From Gordionus sp. m RMFG-2023 (taxonomy: Eukaryota; Nematomorpha; Gordioida; Chordodea; Parachordodidae), in the NCBI RefSeq assembly GCF_954871325.1, contig NC_088775.1, forward strand, positions 75,617,561 through 75,681,560: a stretch of 64,000 bases of DNA, written 5' to 3'. Within the stretch, counting starts at the first letter, position 1. Each line of letters begins with the position of its first letter. The notes under the pieces were generated by a model that was given only the letters and a program-made list of their open reading frames with translations, was not told where the DNA came from and did not search any database. Of this stretch, positions 46,526-61,500 are shown piece after piece. The position numbers and the translations under genes were made by a program.

Positions 46526-49500
46526 GTATATTGGAATATCTCATATAATATATATTGTCTTGATTATATTAAATAATATGTTATAGTAATTAATTATGAT
46601 ATACGTATTCTACCTTTTTTTAAACAGTTTTTTTTGACTGAAACTGAAAAATTTTAATTTTTCTTTATATCATATTTACTAAGTCATTTCTTATAAAACA
46701 ACATTTAATAAAAACACTTAATTATTGAAGAACTAAAAGAAAGAGCAATTTGTGCCCACAAAAGATGCTTAAAACAAACTAATACAAAATCTCTATCTGA
46801 TATAGACAAAAATAAAATTCCAAATGTTAGGGATTTTTTGGCTTTAATCCTAGCTAAGTGGTTCAAGGAAGACTTTTTTGAATGGTTTGAGCCCTGGTGT
46901 TGTCCTGAATGCCTCATTAAAATGACTGGTATTGGTCAAAAAACTATAAATGCTGGAGATCAATACAAAAATACAGAAAATGCTATCATAAGAGTTGAAC
47001 TCTATTGTTGTCCTAATGCTACTAGCTTTGGATTTCAAAGTTTTTTGAAAATATTTAATCAACATATAGAGTAAGATGTTTAAAATATTATTACTCAAAA
47101 TCAGTGACCCATTTTTATTGTGTTATTTTGTTTGTTGTTAAATGGTGTTTTGTCTTATATTTAAGCAAAAAATTTTTACAAGTCTGGAGATTTTGTTCTT
47201 AAATGGCTGAAATGTTTGGATTAACTGTATTTGGGTCAGGCCTATTCTTTTTAAAATATGTCTAACTTTTTATGTAAAATAAAAATATTTAATTTTATTT
47301 ATAGAAACTAGACACCATATGACATATATCTTTTATTTTGGGTATAATAATTTTAAAAAAATTTAAATTATAATTTAAAAAAAATTAATTTCTATTATAT
47401 TATGGCTGGGCTGGCAAATTTTTTCTTAAAAAATCTCAGGTTTGGGCTATGGTCACCAAAACTTTTTTAAAAAAATATTAAATTTAGGCATGTCCAAACT
47501 TTTTTAAAAATTTTTTTAACCGGGCTTGAATTAGACTCAATGCAGATCACTAGTTTAGATATCTATTAATGAAATCTTTAGGCTTGCATAATATTTTTTG
47601 GCAAAATACTGGGATATCCATTTTTAATAATTGAGCTGCTTATCAACACTATTTTGTTTGAGTTATGACAAAAAAAGGTGTTTTTTGTTCCATATAGGTT
47701 TTAGAACATCCTTGGAATATTACCTTCTTTCTTTTCCTTTTCTTAGCTAATGTTAAAATTAAAAGCTTAGCAATTACCCATACTGGCCAACATATCGCTG
47801 ATTTATAATATGTAATACAAATTAAATTAAGATTTTCATATTATTTTACAGAATGTTCTATAATTGGTCACTGCTTATTGCTTAATATAATTTAAAATTG
47901 TGAGCATTACTCTTATATTTTATTTAAAATTAGTAATTACTTTTCTCTCTTTTCTTTAAAGGTAATAAATGTGGGACAATCAAGGAATTCCCACGTTTTA
48001 ATGACCCAGGTGTTTTATTAGAAAGCAGAACAGGAAGATGTGGTGAATGGGCCAATTGTTTTACCTTAATTCTTAGAGCTTTAGATTTTGAGACCAGATA
48101 TGTGGCTGATTGGTCTGATCATGTTTGGTGTGAGGTATATGTCTTCAAACATTTATTTTTTCACAATTTACTTGTGTCTGAATTAAAATTTGAATCTTAC
48201 TTTTGAAGGAATTTTTTTGACATAAATATATTGACAAAAAAAATTATTGAGATCATAAATGTTTATTAACTGAATTAATAAAATTTCCATAAAATTTTAT
48301 AAAAAAGGAAACAAACAATACTTAATAAATTCTAAAAGTATGTGTCTCAGGGAATCAGAATTTTTTCCTTTATTAGTTAATGGTCACCTTTATTTGATGA
48401 TGGATTAATTAGAAATTTTCCTATTTTATGAGGTGTGATTCAGAAATTTGTATTTATTTAGATAAAGAGTTATTCTAAAATTTTCTATTATTTGATATAA
48501 TATGTTAATGAAGCCTATATTTAGTAATTTTTATTTATGTGCAAAATAAAAATGTTAACTAAATTTTTATTCATTTGTAACAGATTATAATTTAAAATTA
48601 TATTCTTGCACTTATTTTTGATTTAACATTGCCCCACAAAATTCATCAAAAATAAGTTATGCAAAACTCTTATATAGCAAGAATATATCTTTTAGGTTTT
48701 AAATTAAAAATACAATTGTTGATCGATTGATTTTTTATTTAACTTAAATTGTTATTATAGCCTTTAACTATGTATTTCGTTTAAATTGTTTTTTTATAAT
48801 ACATATAATGTACCTTATTTTATATTTATTTTTAGTATCATTTTAGTTTTAGAATAAAATTATTATAAATTAAAATCTCCACCGTTATCTTTCACCACTG
48901 TTATCACCTATATAACAACAATAATTAAAAATTTTGGTTTAAAATTTTTTTTATTGTGCACATAAATTAAATTAACTAAATATATGCTTCATTAAGAAAT
49001 TTTATAATAAAATTTAGAATAATCCTTAAGGATAAATTTCCGAATCACACCTGAAATAAAGGTGAAATTTAATATTCATTCATCATCGAATAAAGGAAAA
49101 AAATATGATAGATATTAGGGCTGCCAGATGCATTGGTTTAGTCAGGACTAGTGATCTGCATCGGGCCTAATTTTTCAAGCCCGGCCCGGCCCGAAATTTT
49201 TTTGGAAAGAGTTTTGCCGGCCCGGCCCGAACCTGAAATTTATTTTAAAAAAATTTACCGGCCTGGCCAGGCCCGAATTTATTTAAATATAGAAATTAAT
49301 TTTTATAATTACTTAAAATAAAAGACATATGTTATATAGCGTTTAGTTTCAATAAATTAAATCAAAAATTTTTATTTTACATAAAAAATTCAATATAAAA
49401 TTGATAAATTTAGATATATTTAATAAACTTTCCAAGGTCCGACCCGGCCCGAAATTTTTTTAAAAATATTAGGCCCGGCCCGACCCGAACCCGATTTATT

Positions 49501-52500
49501 TAAATAAAATTAGGCCCGAGCTCGGCCCGAAGCTCGTTTGGGTTTGCAGATTTATAGTCAGGACATCCAACTTTAAATATATTTATATTATCATACATGA
49601 CAGCAAAAATGCACCGATCTTAGGCATGAGGTAAGGAAAAATTTGTCCAATAATTCCGGTTTTATACACACTGAAAATGTTACTAATTACCAAATAACTA
49701 CTCACATTATCTGAACATGAGAGCTCCCATTATTCGACATTTCTGTTCATTCCCCATTGTATGAAAGTGGGAGATGGATTTTAGGGGAGCAAAGAGAAGG
49801 AAAAAATAAAAAAAATAATTCTAAAAAAATATAAAAAGCATTTATACTTTACGACTTGACGGTTATAGATATTTACCATACTCGCATTTTAGCCACATTG
49901 GCTTCCGAATGTCAACATCGGTATTTATAAAAATTTTAACTTTTAAAATATTATGCCAGGAATATTTCTATAGTATTTTATATATTCCTTCTTTCCCAGC
50001 AATTTTAAAGGGAATGAAGCAGTTAAACTTAGCTCATGGTGAGGTAGCAATTTCATAATATCTAAGAAATTGCTTTTATTTGTTTAATTTTTTCGCCTGT
50101 ATTTTTTACCTTTTTATTTGTAATTTGATCTAAAAGATTTATTATTGCTAGATGAGAGTTTTGCCTACCTTATTATCGAAGGCATACTTTGTCGATTTTG
50201 AAAAAAATAAGAGTGTAAAAAGTGACGTAATATATTTTATTTTGAAAAGCCTTATAAAATTGAAACTGACGATGCCAAAATAAACTTATTTTCAAAAATA
50301 ATTCAAATAGCTAATAATGATGATTTAAAATATTTAGTTAAAATTAAAAAAAATTTCAGACCTGGCCTGGGTATATTAAAACAAATTAAAATATGGGCCA
50401 GCCTGCAGGTCTCTGAAATATATTGGACAAACATATATATTGCCCTACAAAACCCTCATCTAGCAAGATTAAATTATTAGGTTATAAATTACAGATATTT
50501 TAAAATGCATTTAAAAATAATTTTATATTATGCACATAAAGACATTCTTAAATAATTCACATCAATGGTCTGCAATACCAGGTCTAAGCCCTTACATCTG
50601 AGAATTTTTTTGGGTCAGGCTAGAAAAAAAAATGAAGTGGCCATGCCGTGCAAATTTTATGTATATATATATTTGATGAATAAAATATAGGGTTTTCAAT
50701 TTAACCACTCCACAAGATCATAAATAGTTATTTATTTAGGTTCAACAAGATATATTTTGGTATAGGCCAGAAAAAATTTAAAAATTTGGCTAGGCCAGAC
50801 AACATTAGTAAAAAATTGAAATTGGTCCTGACCAAGCAAATATTTATGAACTGGGCATTAACTAAATTCTCACTATAATTGAGTTTGAGAATTTTATCAT
50901 TTGCCAGCCACTGATCACATATATGTTCCAATTTGTTCATATTGAAGGTACTATAAATATATACTTCATTAATATATTCTATAAAAATAATATTAAAAAA
51001 TTAATAAGTTCTCATTAAACATTAAAACAAAGATCAATTTCTGATTCACAGGTTAATTTCTGATTCATCCTTTATCAAATAATAAAGGTAACATTTCTGA
51101 TTACTCATCATCAAATAAAGGAGAAATTTATTATTCAACATCATTCTTGTGAGGTTAATATGAGCATAACTTTATATATATAAAAAACTTCAATAATAAG
51201 ACAACTCTATGAAAAGATAATAGATATAAGGGCTGTCAGATGCTTAAAATAAGTTGAGAGCCCAGTCCTTATTTTTTATTGTCCATACAGGACAGTCCTC
51301 TAATTTCTAAGATAACAAAAAAAAATTAAAATTATAATAATTCTTATTTTTTTCTACTGAAACTATATCATTAACTAATTATAATAGGATTGAATATATA
51401 AAGAAATTTTTTGAGATATTATGAAATTTATATTAAAAGGATTTATAATTTTCTTCTAAATAATTTATGCATAATTGTGAGTACATATATTTGCTGGAAC
51501 CTTCAGAAATGATTTTAAAAATATTTTAAAATATCTTTGTAGATGGAGAGTAAAGTATATATTTATTAATAAAGCATTATTGTATTAAAAATACAATGTT
51601 GGCAAAATATATATTTAGTACCTTTAACTGCAGATCTTAGTAATTGATAAATCATAAAGTTTTATTGAAATAAGTATGTTATATAAATATTCTCTGTCCA
51701 GCTTTCAAAATTGCTGAATGAAATTCTAAAACTATGGTATGGATGAAATAGCTGAATTGAAAAACTCTTAATTTGATCCATAAATATTTTTTATAGTTAA
51801 AAGTTAAAAAATACAAGAAAAGCAAAATATAATATAAAATTTTTATATGTAATTTTAATACTAATAGTAGCTCAGGCCCAAAAGGTGTGCTTTTGAAACA
51901 GAGGTCTCCTAGTTTAATACTAGATGGCAAAAATTTAACATTGTACTATACAGTCTTCTTAAATTTTGATACATCAAGATGATATTAATTTTAGAGATTA
52001 TATATATATATAAATAATTGTTAACAATTATAATTACACACTAATAAATGCGATATAACACAAAATAATAATAACTGTGAATCTAAAATTCAATTTAACT
52101 TTCAACCTAAAAATTTAATGTTTGATAATAAATATAATCCATGATACATAACACAGGTGTCGGTAGATAGTCTCATACTAAAAAGATATTTTAAACCCCA
52201 AATAAATACACCGTTTTTTTATTTTGAAACTAACCCCGCCTTATAGATGGATTTTATAGAAATCTAGCACATGAGATATATAATATATCTAAATGAATTT
52301 GAGAAATTATGAAATTTAGACTTAATACATTTAAAGCAAGCCCCAAACCAAAATCAGGCCTTCGTCTTATCCTATATAACCAATTTTAAATATTATCTTG
52401 TTGTATTATGCAAATGATTATTTTTAATATTTAAGCATAAAAAAAATATATTTTATAAGAGTTAAGTTCAAGCATAAAAGATGATTATTCAAAATTAAGA

Positions 52501-55500
52501 AAAGTATTATATTTTATGAATTGTTATATGAACAATTATAAAAAATTATATTTTATAATATGCAAGCTAAAAAGATTATTATTCAAATTTGAGAAAAAAA
52601 GATGATATTTTATGCATAGATATATAAAGCATGACAAAAATCAAAAATGACTATTATGTTTTTTTTTCTTATATACGAAATTGTTAATTTTATATCTAAA
52701 ATAAATTTATTAATCGATTGTATTTTACATTAATTTGATTCATTATATATTATCTTTAAATAAATCAATTATTCTCAAACTAGTAGTCTTTTTCTAACAC
52801 ACACTAATCTTAAAAAGTATGTGACTATTTACCGACACATACGTTGCATAGCAATAATTTAAAAAAAATTAACCGGGATCTGATATGTATAAATTTAAAA
52901 AATAATTTACTTAAAATATCCTAAAGTTTAATATAAAATAAGTATTATTCCACTAGCCAACAAAGATGGATTCATATCGACCCATGTGAATGTATTTGCG
53001 ATAAACCGCTGCTCTATCATATTGGTTGGGCCAAACCTCTGTCTTACATAATCGCTTTTTCTAGTCAAGAAATAATGGACGTCAGTTGGAGGTATTCCAA
53101 CGATCATAAGACACTATTGAAACGAAGGTTTTTAATTTTATGTTTTGAAAGGTTCTTATATTATTAGCCTTTTGTTTTAAATTCAGCTGATGGTTGATAC
53201 TAAACGAAATCATTGTAATAAATGTTATAAAATATATCGGAGAATCCGAACTCTCTTTTAAAATTTAAATAAATTTTTTAAAAAACACTGACGTTTCTTG
53301 TTATTTTAACTAAATTTTATAAGTCCTTATTTTTTTGACCCCTAGAACACTTATTTTAAGATTCAATCTTTAATTTATTTTACTTTTCTTATTTTCACAA
53401 CATTTTAATTTCAAGCCTTCGGCCAAGATTATTTTTTTTTTTAAAAAAATATCTTGGCCTGGGTTTTTTTTGTCACTTAAATTATTTTGGTTGTATTTTG
53501 TAATTTTTCAAAGATAAATCGAAAATATATGCAGTAAATGAAAGTTAATTATAATCCATATTTTAAAAATTTTCCGGGTCCTGAAATTTTTTTTATTATG
53601 CCAGGCCTGGGTTTGGATTTTTTTTAATTTATAGGATCCGACCTGAATTTTTGAAATGATTTTATTTAGTCAGGTTCCGGACCAAGCCATTAAATATTTA
53701 TGCGAAAATTATTTATTTATCATTATCAAAAGGCTATTTTGATTGGTAACATAGAACTAACATTGCAAAAAAAATAAATAACAGGAATTTAATTTCAGAA
53801 ACGTGGTTATATCAGACCATCAAAGATATGAATGCCCGATTGAGACAAGATTTATTAACCGAACGGATCGACGAATTAAATCTCCGAACAGTTAAGGAAT
53901 TGGTAGAATTTATGAGTCCACCCGAAGTTGTAGATGGCCAAGCTTACCCGGGGCGAATATCTGGTTAGTCGTCTTGAAATTAAATAAATGTTTGTAAATT
54001 GGCTACCAAAAAAATGTATATTTCATGATTTTAAACATATTTTATATAGTGCTGTAAAGTAACCGACGTTACTAACGGCTTTACTTTTTTTTGAAGAAAT
54101 GGAACGCCATTTGTTACCCTCTTCTAGAGTTAACGAGTAACGGTAACGCGTTTCTTTTTTTTTGAGTAACGGTAACGCAAAACGTTACTGTTACAATTCC
54201 GTATTTGAATTGTAATCTATTTGTCGAAGGCGTGGGAGAGACTTTAATAAACTCAATGGAACCTGGTATTAATAATAAGAGGCAGATAAAAAAAAAATTT
54301 GCTAATAATATCCTGAATTTTGCACAATATTACTAAAGCTTTTTAAAATCATAAACAAGACAACTATTTTATTTGAAAATTTTATCCAATTTATATACAT
54401 TTTTTTTAATATGCAAAAAAAAATTACAAGTACATTAAAGTTCATAAAAAAATAATAAATTCCAAAACTGAATATTCAAATAACTATAATTAATACTTTA
54501 CAACCGTCGATAACATATTCACAAACCAACTAATTATATAAAAATATAATTTATATTCAAATTATTGCGTATTTATAAAAATGAATTACCCCTAAATCTA
54601 ACACCTCCACCCTTGAGACTAACCTTCTACCACATCTTTCGTCAGTTCACCACTCTCCTGCGTCGGTAACGCTGTATTGTTATTTGATGTCTCCACTGCT
54701 ATGGGACAGAACCTCAACTTGTGCATACCTCCACACGACCAACATTCTATACGGCTTTTCTTAACCTAATATGGTTCAATCTTTCGTTCGAATTGCCTTT
54801 TGGGTACTTCCTGCAGTAGTTCCCCATATCTTTGTTGCGCTTTCGTTCTCGCAGCCTCAATCCATCTGTTTGATTCTAATGATCCGTCCACCTCAATTTT
54901 CATTTTTATAATCTTATTTTCTAATCGGAAGTATGACGCCATCTACAAAAATTACTATAAAAATATATACATATTCCTTATCTTCTAATGTTCTACAATA
55001 CATTTTATTCTATCCACATGATAATTCTCTTAACCGTTTTAACCCTTATAAATCATGATTCTCATAATTAGGTCTATCATCAATTTTATTTCATCAAGAA
55101 TTATGATTCTCCTAATTAAGTCTATCATCAATTTATGCCTTTATAAATTATGATTCTCCTAATTATGTCTATCATCAATTTATTTCTTCTAATTATATCC
55201 AATATCTAAGGTAGAGTTTTTAACCAATTTTGTGATAGGTGGAATATTAAGCATTTAGTATCGCCACCACATTCCCCAAGAAGTAATGGGCAAGCCGAAA
55301 GAATGGTAGCTATTGTTAAAAGCTGGCTAAAAAAGGAAAATATGGAGAGGGAAAATGTTGGTTATTATTATTAGCATATAACAATACTAAGACTGGCAAA
55401 GGAAATTCACCAGCAGAGATGTTTTTAGGTAGAAAAACAAGAACCGAATTAGATTTTTTAAAAGAAAAGATAAAGCAAAAGGATACATATGAGGAGAAAT

Positions 55501-58500
55501 TAAGGTTGGAAGTTTAGTATGGATTCTACTTTTTGATGGTCCAGTTAAATGGGGGAAGGGTATAGTAAGTAAGAATATAGGAAGAAAAAAAGTAGAAGTA
55601 GAAATTGAAGGACAAGAAGGAACCTTCACTAGACACCTGAAACAAGTAAAACTAAGAAGCTTAGGGCAAGAAAGAGATATTGGATATAATTAGAAGAAAT
55701 AAATTGATGATAGACATAATTATGAGAATCATAATTTATAAAGAGATAAATTGATGATAGACTTAATATGAGAATCATATTTTCGGATGAAATGAAATTG
55801 ATGTTAGACATAATTAGGAGAATCTATTTATAAAGGCATAAATTGATGATAGACTTAATTAGGAGAATCATAATTCTTGATGAAATAAAATTGATGATAG
55901 ACCTAATTATGAGAATCATAATTGATAAAGGTTAAAACGGTTAAGAGAATTATCATGTGGATAGAATACAATGTATTGTAGATCATTAGGAGAGTAAGGA
56001 ATATGTATATATTTTTATAGTAATTTTTGTAGATGGCGTCATACTTCCGATTAGGAAATAAGATTATAAAAATGGAAATTAGAGAGGTGGACTGATCATT
56101 AGAATCAAACAGATGGATTGAGGCTGCGAGAACGAAAGCGCAACAAAGATATGGACTGCAGGAAGTACCCAAAAGGCAACGATTCGAACGAAAGATTGAA
56201 CCATATTGGGTTAAGAAAAGCCGTATAGAATGTTGGTCGTGTGGAGGTATGCACAACTTGAGATTCTGTCCCATAGCAGTGGAGACATCAAATAACAATA
56301 CAGCGTTACTGGTGCGGGAGAGTGGTGAACTGACGAAAGATGCGGTAGAAAGTTAGTCTCAAAGGTGGAGGTGTTAGATTTAGGCGTAATTCATTCTTAT
56401 AAATACGTAATAATTTGAATATAAATTATATTTTTATTATTGCGTATTTATAAAAATGAATTACGCCTAAATCTAACAGTCACTTCAAATTTTTCTTTAA
56501 AAATACTGAAAAAATATATTTTATTGTATTATAAAATTACTTTTATTTATTTTTTTTAATTTTATAAATAATTTAAGCCGAGTTTTTATCCACATCAACC
56601 ACCAAATTCCTTCATTTTTATTAAAATTTTTGTTGTTTTTAGTAGATTATTAATCTAATTAATATTGAATCAATCAATGTATGTAAATTTATATTCTTAT
56701 AAACATTATGATTTATTATTTTAGAAAGAATATTATGAATTGTACATTTTCTGCAGATGAAGATGTGTAAAGCCTACCTTGACTCCAATATGAAACATTT
56801 TTTACACCAATAAAGAAAACTAAGGGTACGGAGCTATACTTTGTAAGTTAGTGTCCCAACTCAACTATTTTAACCTCAATTGTGGGTATCCTCCAAACTG
56901 TGCAGCCATTTATAAGGAAAAATGGGGATATCTGATTAAACTGGCTATAACAATATGGAACTCTTTCTATAACTCTGTGAAATTAATATAGTCTTATTAA
57001 GGAGAATGGCCACAAATTTGACGAATCTTGTAATAAATCTATTACAGAGATTGGATAATGACAAGTCTTTAATAGGTGAATATTGCATGGCTATATATAT
57101 GATTTTATAGGTCATCGAACCCGCTTTTATGGCTCTTTCGATTTTAGAGAGAGAAGAAAAAATGCATTTGGGAAATCTCACTCCCACGATAACTATCATA
57201 ATATTTAAAAAAATGGCTTTAAATAATTTCATTTTGTAAGCCACTTATTAATGCACGTTAGACAAAGATATATGGTATACAGTTGAAGAATTGTTCACAA
57301 TTCATATTTTGATAATATTTTATTTTATTTTATTTCAATTGAATATATATTATCAGCAATAATTCACCCGCTATTTAAATCAGATTGGCCCTCGTGAAAC
57401 TAGATGTCAGCAAAAGATGGAGAACTTATTTCCTGTTTGAGAAAAGATCATGACAAAGAAAAGGCAGATTTGATTCCTTTAAAAAATAACACACTTACAG
57501 ATTATTTTCTAATAAAGATAATTAAAAAAAATTGGATGAGGATCTGAATGTTAATTCTTCGATGAACTAAGCTTTTTCAAAATAAATATTATTCTTTAAT
57601 TTTTAATAAATTCCCTCAATTAAAAATTTTTTTTATCCAATAGAATACAATTCTCCTTTCCTCTGTGCCAGTTGAACATATGTTTAACACAGCGAAACCT
57701 GTGTTTAGCACTAAGCACTCTTGTTTATCTGATCAAAATTTTAAAAATCAATTGTTGAAAATGAATAAAAAATTGAGATGTTATCTTATGTATAATATAT
57801 TATTTTTGTATAATTTTATTTATATTTATTGTAAAAAAAAAATTAATATTTTTTTTGTATATAATATTTAATTTTTTAAGTAACGAGTAACCCGTTACTT
57901 TTTTAAATAGTGAGTAACACGCGTTCCTTTTTTAAAAAGGTAACGAGTAACTGTAACACGTTCTTTTTTCAAACGTAACGAGTAACGGTAACGCGTTTAT
58001 TTTTTGTAGTAACGTTTACAGCACTAAATAATACTCGTTTCACTGTAATCGGAAATTATGAGGGGGGAGAAATTTGTTTATAAAAAATAATAAATATACA
58101 TATTGTTACTAAAAGAAAATTAGAAGAAAAGTAAAAGAAATATGTATATATTATATTTATTAATTTTTAATAATTCTTTCATTATTTATGTAAATTTTGG
58201 TAGATGACATTTTATTCGTAATCATAAATATATAGATTTAATTTAGATATTTTATTTTAGGAAGAGACAAGACAAAGAGTGAGAGCATGAGATAGATTAG
58301 AACATGAAAATTTTTAACTTGAATCACGAGTATTTTACGTTTATTCTTTAAAGAAAATTGGACGTGGTTGAAACTAGAGGCGAACACATTAATTAAGGAT
58401 AAAATAATCCGGATTAGTTCAGGAACTATATATTTCAACATCTTTAAACTCAACATTAAAATAATTATCTAATAAAACGATATAATTTTATGTTCTCAAA

Positions 58501-61500
58501 TTATTTGATGATATTTCCGATAATTATAAAGTAATGATATAGATAATATTGATTATATAACAAATTTTTTGGGATCCCACATATCAGATCTCGCCATATA
58601 AAAAGAGTTCCCTCCTTTACAACTGTTCTTCATTAAATATAATACCTCTATCCCATACAGTTCTCCTGTTGAGAGATTATCTAGTATAGCAAAATATGTT
58701 TTTAGTGAAAAAAGATGTTCTTTATTAGATGAAAACCTTGAGAAACATATTCTCTTAAAAAATATTATTTATATATACAACTAATATTTTATTATGTGAT
58801 ATTATTATAAATTTTTATCTGAATACAAATTTCATTTACAATTATAACAAAATATATAATTAGGGTTGCAATATTTTATTTATTAACCTACTTACTGAGA
58901 AAAAATATTAGATATAGTTTTTAAAGTAGCTACTAAAATAGCTAAATTACATTTAAAATGTAATAAGCTATAGCTCGCAGAAAACATTTTTTGGAAAGTA
59001 GTTGCAGTTATAACGCGCTATTTTTTAAAGTAACCTTAAAAGAGCATTGCTTTGCGCCGTTTCAGTTCAGCTTAAATGCGAATACTAATAATTTTTTAAA
59101 AAATATGCCCTATTAATAATTTTAAGTCGAAATTTGGCGAGATCTCTCCTAATTAAAGCCTTTGGAGATATTTAGAAAATTATGAAGGCCTCTTCCTAAT
59201 TCACATATATCAATTTTTTTAAAAAATAATTAAACACATGATAAACGTTGTATTATCTCATTATAGAGATCAACATCATTTGTACTAATTACAATACCCT
59301 CAAAGTGAGCTTCCTCTATAAAATTCTTCAACAAAAACAAATTTGCAAAAAGTTTTAAGGGCATCCGTAGCTGAAGATACTGCTTATGATATACGTCCAA
59401 GATAAATAGTCGATAATATTTTAAACTATAAACAATTTTGAATTTTTTTTAAAAAAGTTTTAAACGATACTTCAACCATAAGTCATGTCAATATTAAGAA
59501 TAGGGGATACACCTTTTTTTTAACTCACATAAAAAATAAGAGCTATTTTTATAACAGCATATTCAATTGCGCTATGATCAAATATATTCTCCACTAGAAG
59601 AAGAGGAAAAATTAAAAGTATGTTTGAAATAAGTTTTGAAAAAATCTCATTCACATTGAACCACCCCAAATGCTACTTACTTATTATATCCTCAATATAA
59701 AGCTCGCAACTTCTAATAACGATGAAGCTTGAGTAATAAAAGAATCAGGATTTCTGAGGTGGGAATAATTCACCCATTTTAGCGAATATAATTAATTTTT
59801 GATGAACTTGGGGAACGCGGTAGAATCTATAACATTAATCATGTGTCGGCATCAAGCTGATGATAGGACTTTGCCCTATGGGGAAAGTGACAAATGTCAG
59901 TAACCCTCTGAGGTTCACCTGCTTAAAATAGAAATTGGTCCGTTTGGGAATATTCAAGTGAGGAACCGAAATCCATTTAGTTGACTACAAGGAAAATTGA
60001 TATAACTTACGATTAAATTAAAATATAGAAGAAAATGTTAATAACTAAATAAATCAAAAAAAAAACTGGAAAAGCAAGCGAAAGATTATTTAGAATTAAG
60101 CAGGGATCCAAACCATAACGAATATCGGGTCGGTTTAGGTTCAGATAAAAATAACCTTTATGGTTCAGGCTCGGTTGGTGAAAAATAATATTCGGTTTGA
60201 ACAAAAAATGTGCGAACCTTTTTGCATACTAGCCTATTAGACTTGTGTAAATAGACACATTTGTTTTAGATTTTATCGCCATATTTTCAAAATTCTCTTC
60301 CGTCAAATTTATCTCTATAAGGAAAAGGAATAAATTCTATAGTTGTAAACACTTCTATACGCTAAATTGGCTAGCACTATCAAATAACAATATCTAAAAA
60401 TACATTTTTAAAAGAGTTAGAATATTAAAAGATTTAAACTGGTGAGGTTCAGGTTCAGGTTCGGATGACAAATTATTTGACATTTCAGATCCAGTTTCTT
60501 GGTAATGGTTAATACCGGTTTAACTGTTCAGATTCGGTATGCATTCATTTAGATTTATGAATATATTTTGTATATTTATTATATTATATCATGTAAATTT
60601 CCTTTTGTCTATTTTAACAGACAAAATACACAAACCTGATTAAATTCAACATTAACTATAAATTACCCCCACCCCATCAACAAAAAAGGAAAAAGATACC
60701 TAACAATTTCTTAATTTCAAGCATTTGTTATTTTAATTTTTTTATTATTACCCTCATTAAGGAGACATCGATTGGAAGCAATCTAGAGGAGAAACAGGAC
60801 CTAATATTATCAATAAAAACGGTGACACCAATCTTATTCATAAGGCCAACGTGAATTTTGCATCGTTACTATCCCAATACTGTAAAAACGAGGCTCCTTA
60901 TTCCGGTATCATTTTATATATTGTGTTAAACAAAATGGCCTTTCATTTTTAAAATATAAAATTTGATCAAAAAATACAATTTTTATTTAGTAAATTATAC
61001 AAATTTTTAAATTATAATATATATAAAAAAAATACTTAAAGACCCTCTATTTGTTAAAATAATTCAATTTTATTTTAGTTGCATTACATTTATAAATACT
61101 AAATATATTACATATTTTTTCTTATAAACAGATGAACTTGAGCCTTCTTTTTCCTTTTCCCCTTCTACCTCACACGAAAGATTGTTGCACGTTCTTTATT
61201 TTTGCTCCTCTGACGAATATTGGTTTGCATTTTTTTTACTTCATGTTAATTTATGTCTTGCTAGGTTCACATTTTTTTCACAATTAACATGTCAATTTTT
61301 CTTAGCATCAATCAAAACAATAATAATGCAGTAAAAAATGGCGTCCCAGGTTTTAGATCACTGAGCTATATAACTAATCATGTAATACGCAAGACGGAAC
61401 GTGATTGGAGAACTTGTTACTTGTGTCCTGAACCTGGACACGCTATCGATGATTTCGCAACAAGTGCAGTGAAAATCGTTTGGAAAGTGAGTTGTTACGG

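Larger units (their letters stand above)
53964..60761 (+). other. NGLY1 intron of 6.8 kb carrying hAT and retroelement fossils
   Basis: The largest intron seen. It holds the hAT element at 54047-58026 with its nested retroelement fragment and a second hAT dimerisation-domain remnant at 58640-58780. A minus-strand open stretch lies at about 59230-59411 ([33 protein letters not shown]; unidentified, probably transposon-derived), followed by a repeat rich in GGTTCAGGTTCGG motifs at about 60080-60560. Confidence 0.6.

Noticed and set aside
46850-47098. Minus-strand 82-codon frame
   Set aside because: Antisense shadow of the NGLY1 exon with the CPEC zinc pair.
55903-56298. Minus-strand 131-codon frame and plus-strand 54800-54988 frame with shared [17 protein letters not shown]
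   Set aside because: Both are the antisense of the small CCHC-knuckle frame, present twice because the region is an inverted repeat.
57245-57480. Possible additional host exons near 57.4 kb
   Set aside because: The short open pieces lie inside the hAT element and fit decayed transposase better than a host gene.
61288-61350. Extension of the NGLY1 exon upstream to the TTTTTCTTAG acceptor
   Set aside because: The phase does not fit the preceding exon (60762-60905). The acceptor at 61349 does. It remains possible only if a different upstream donor is used.
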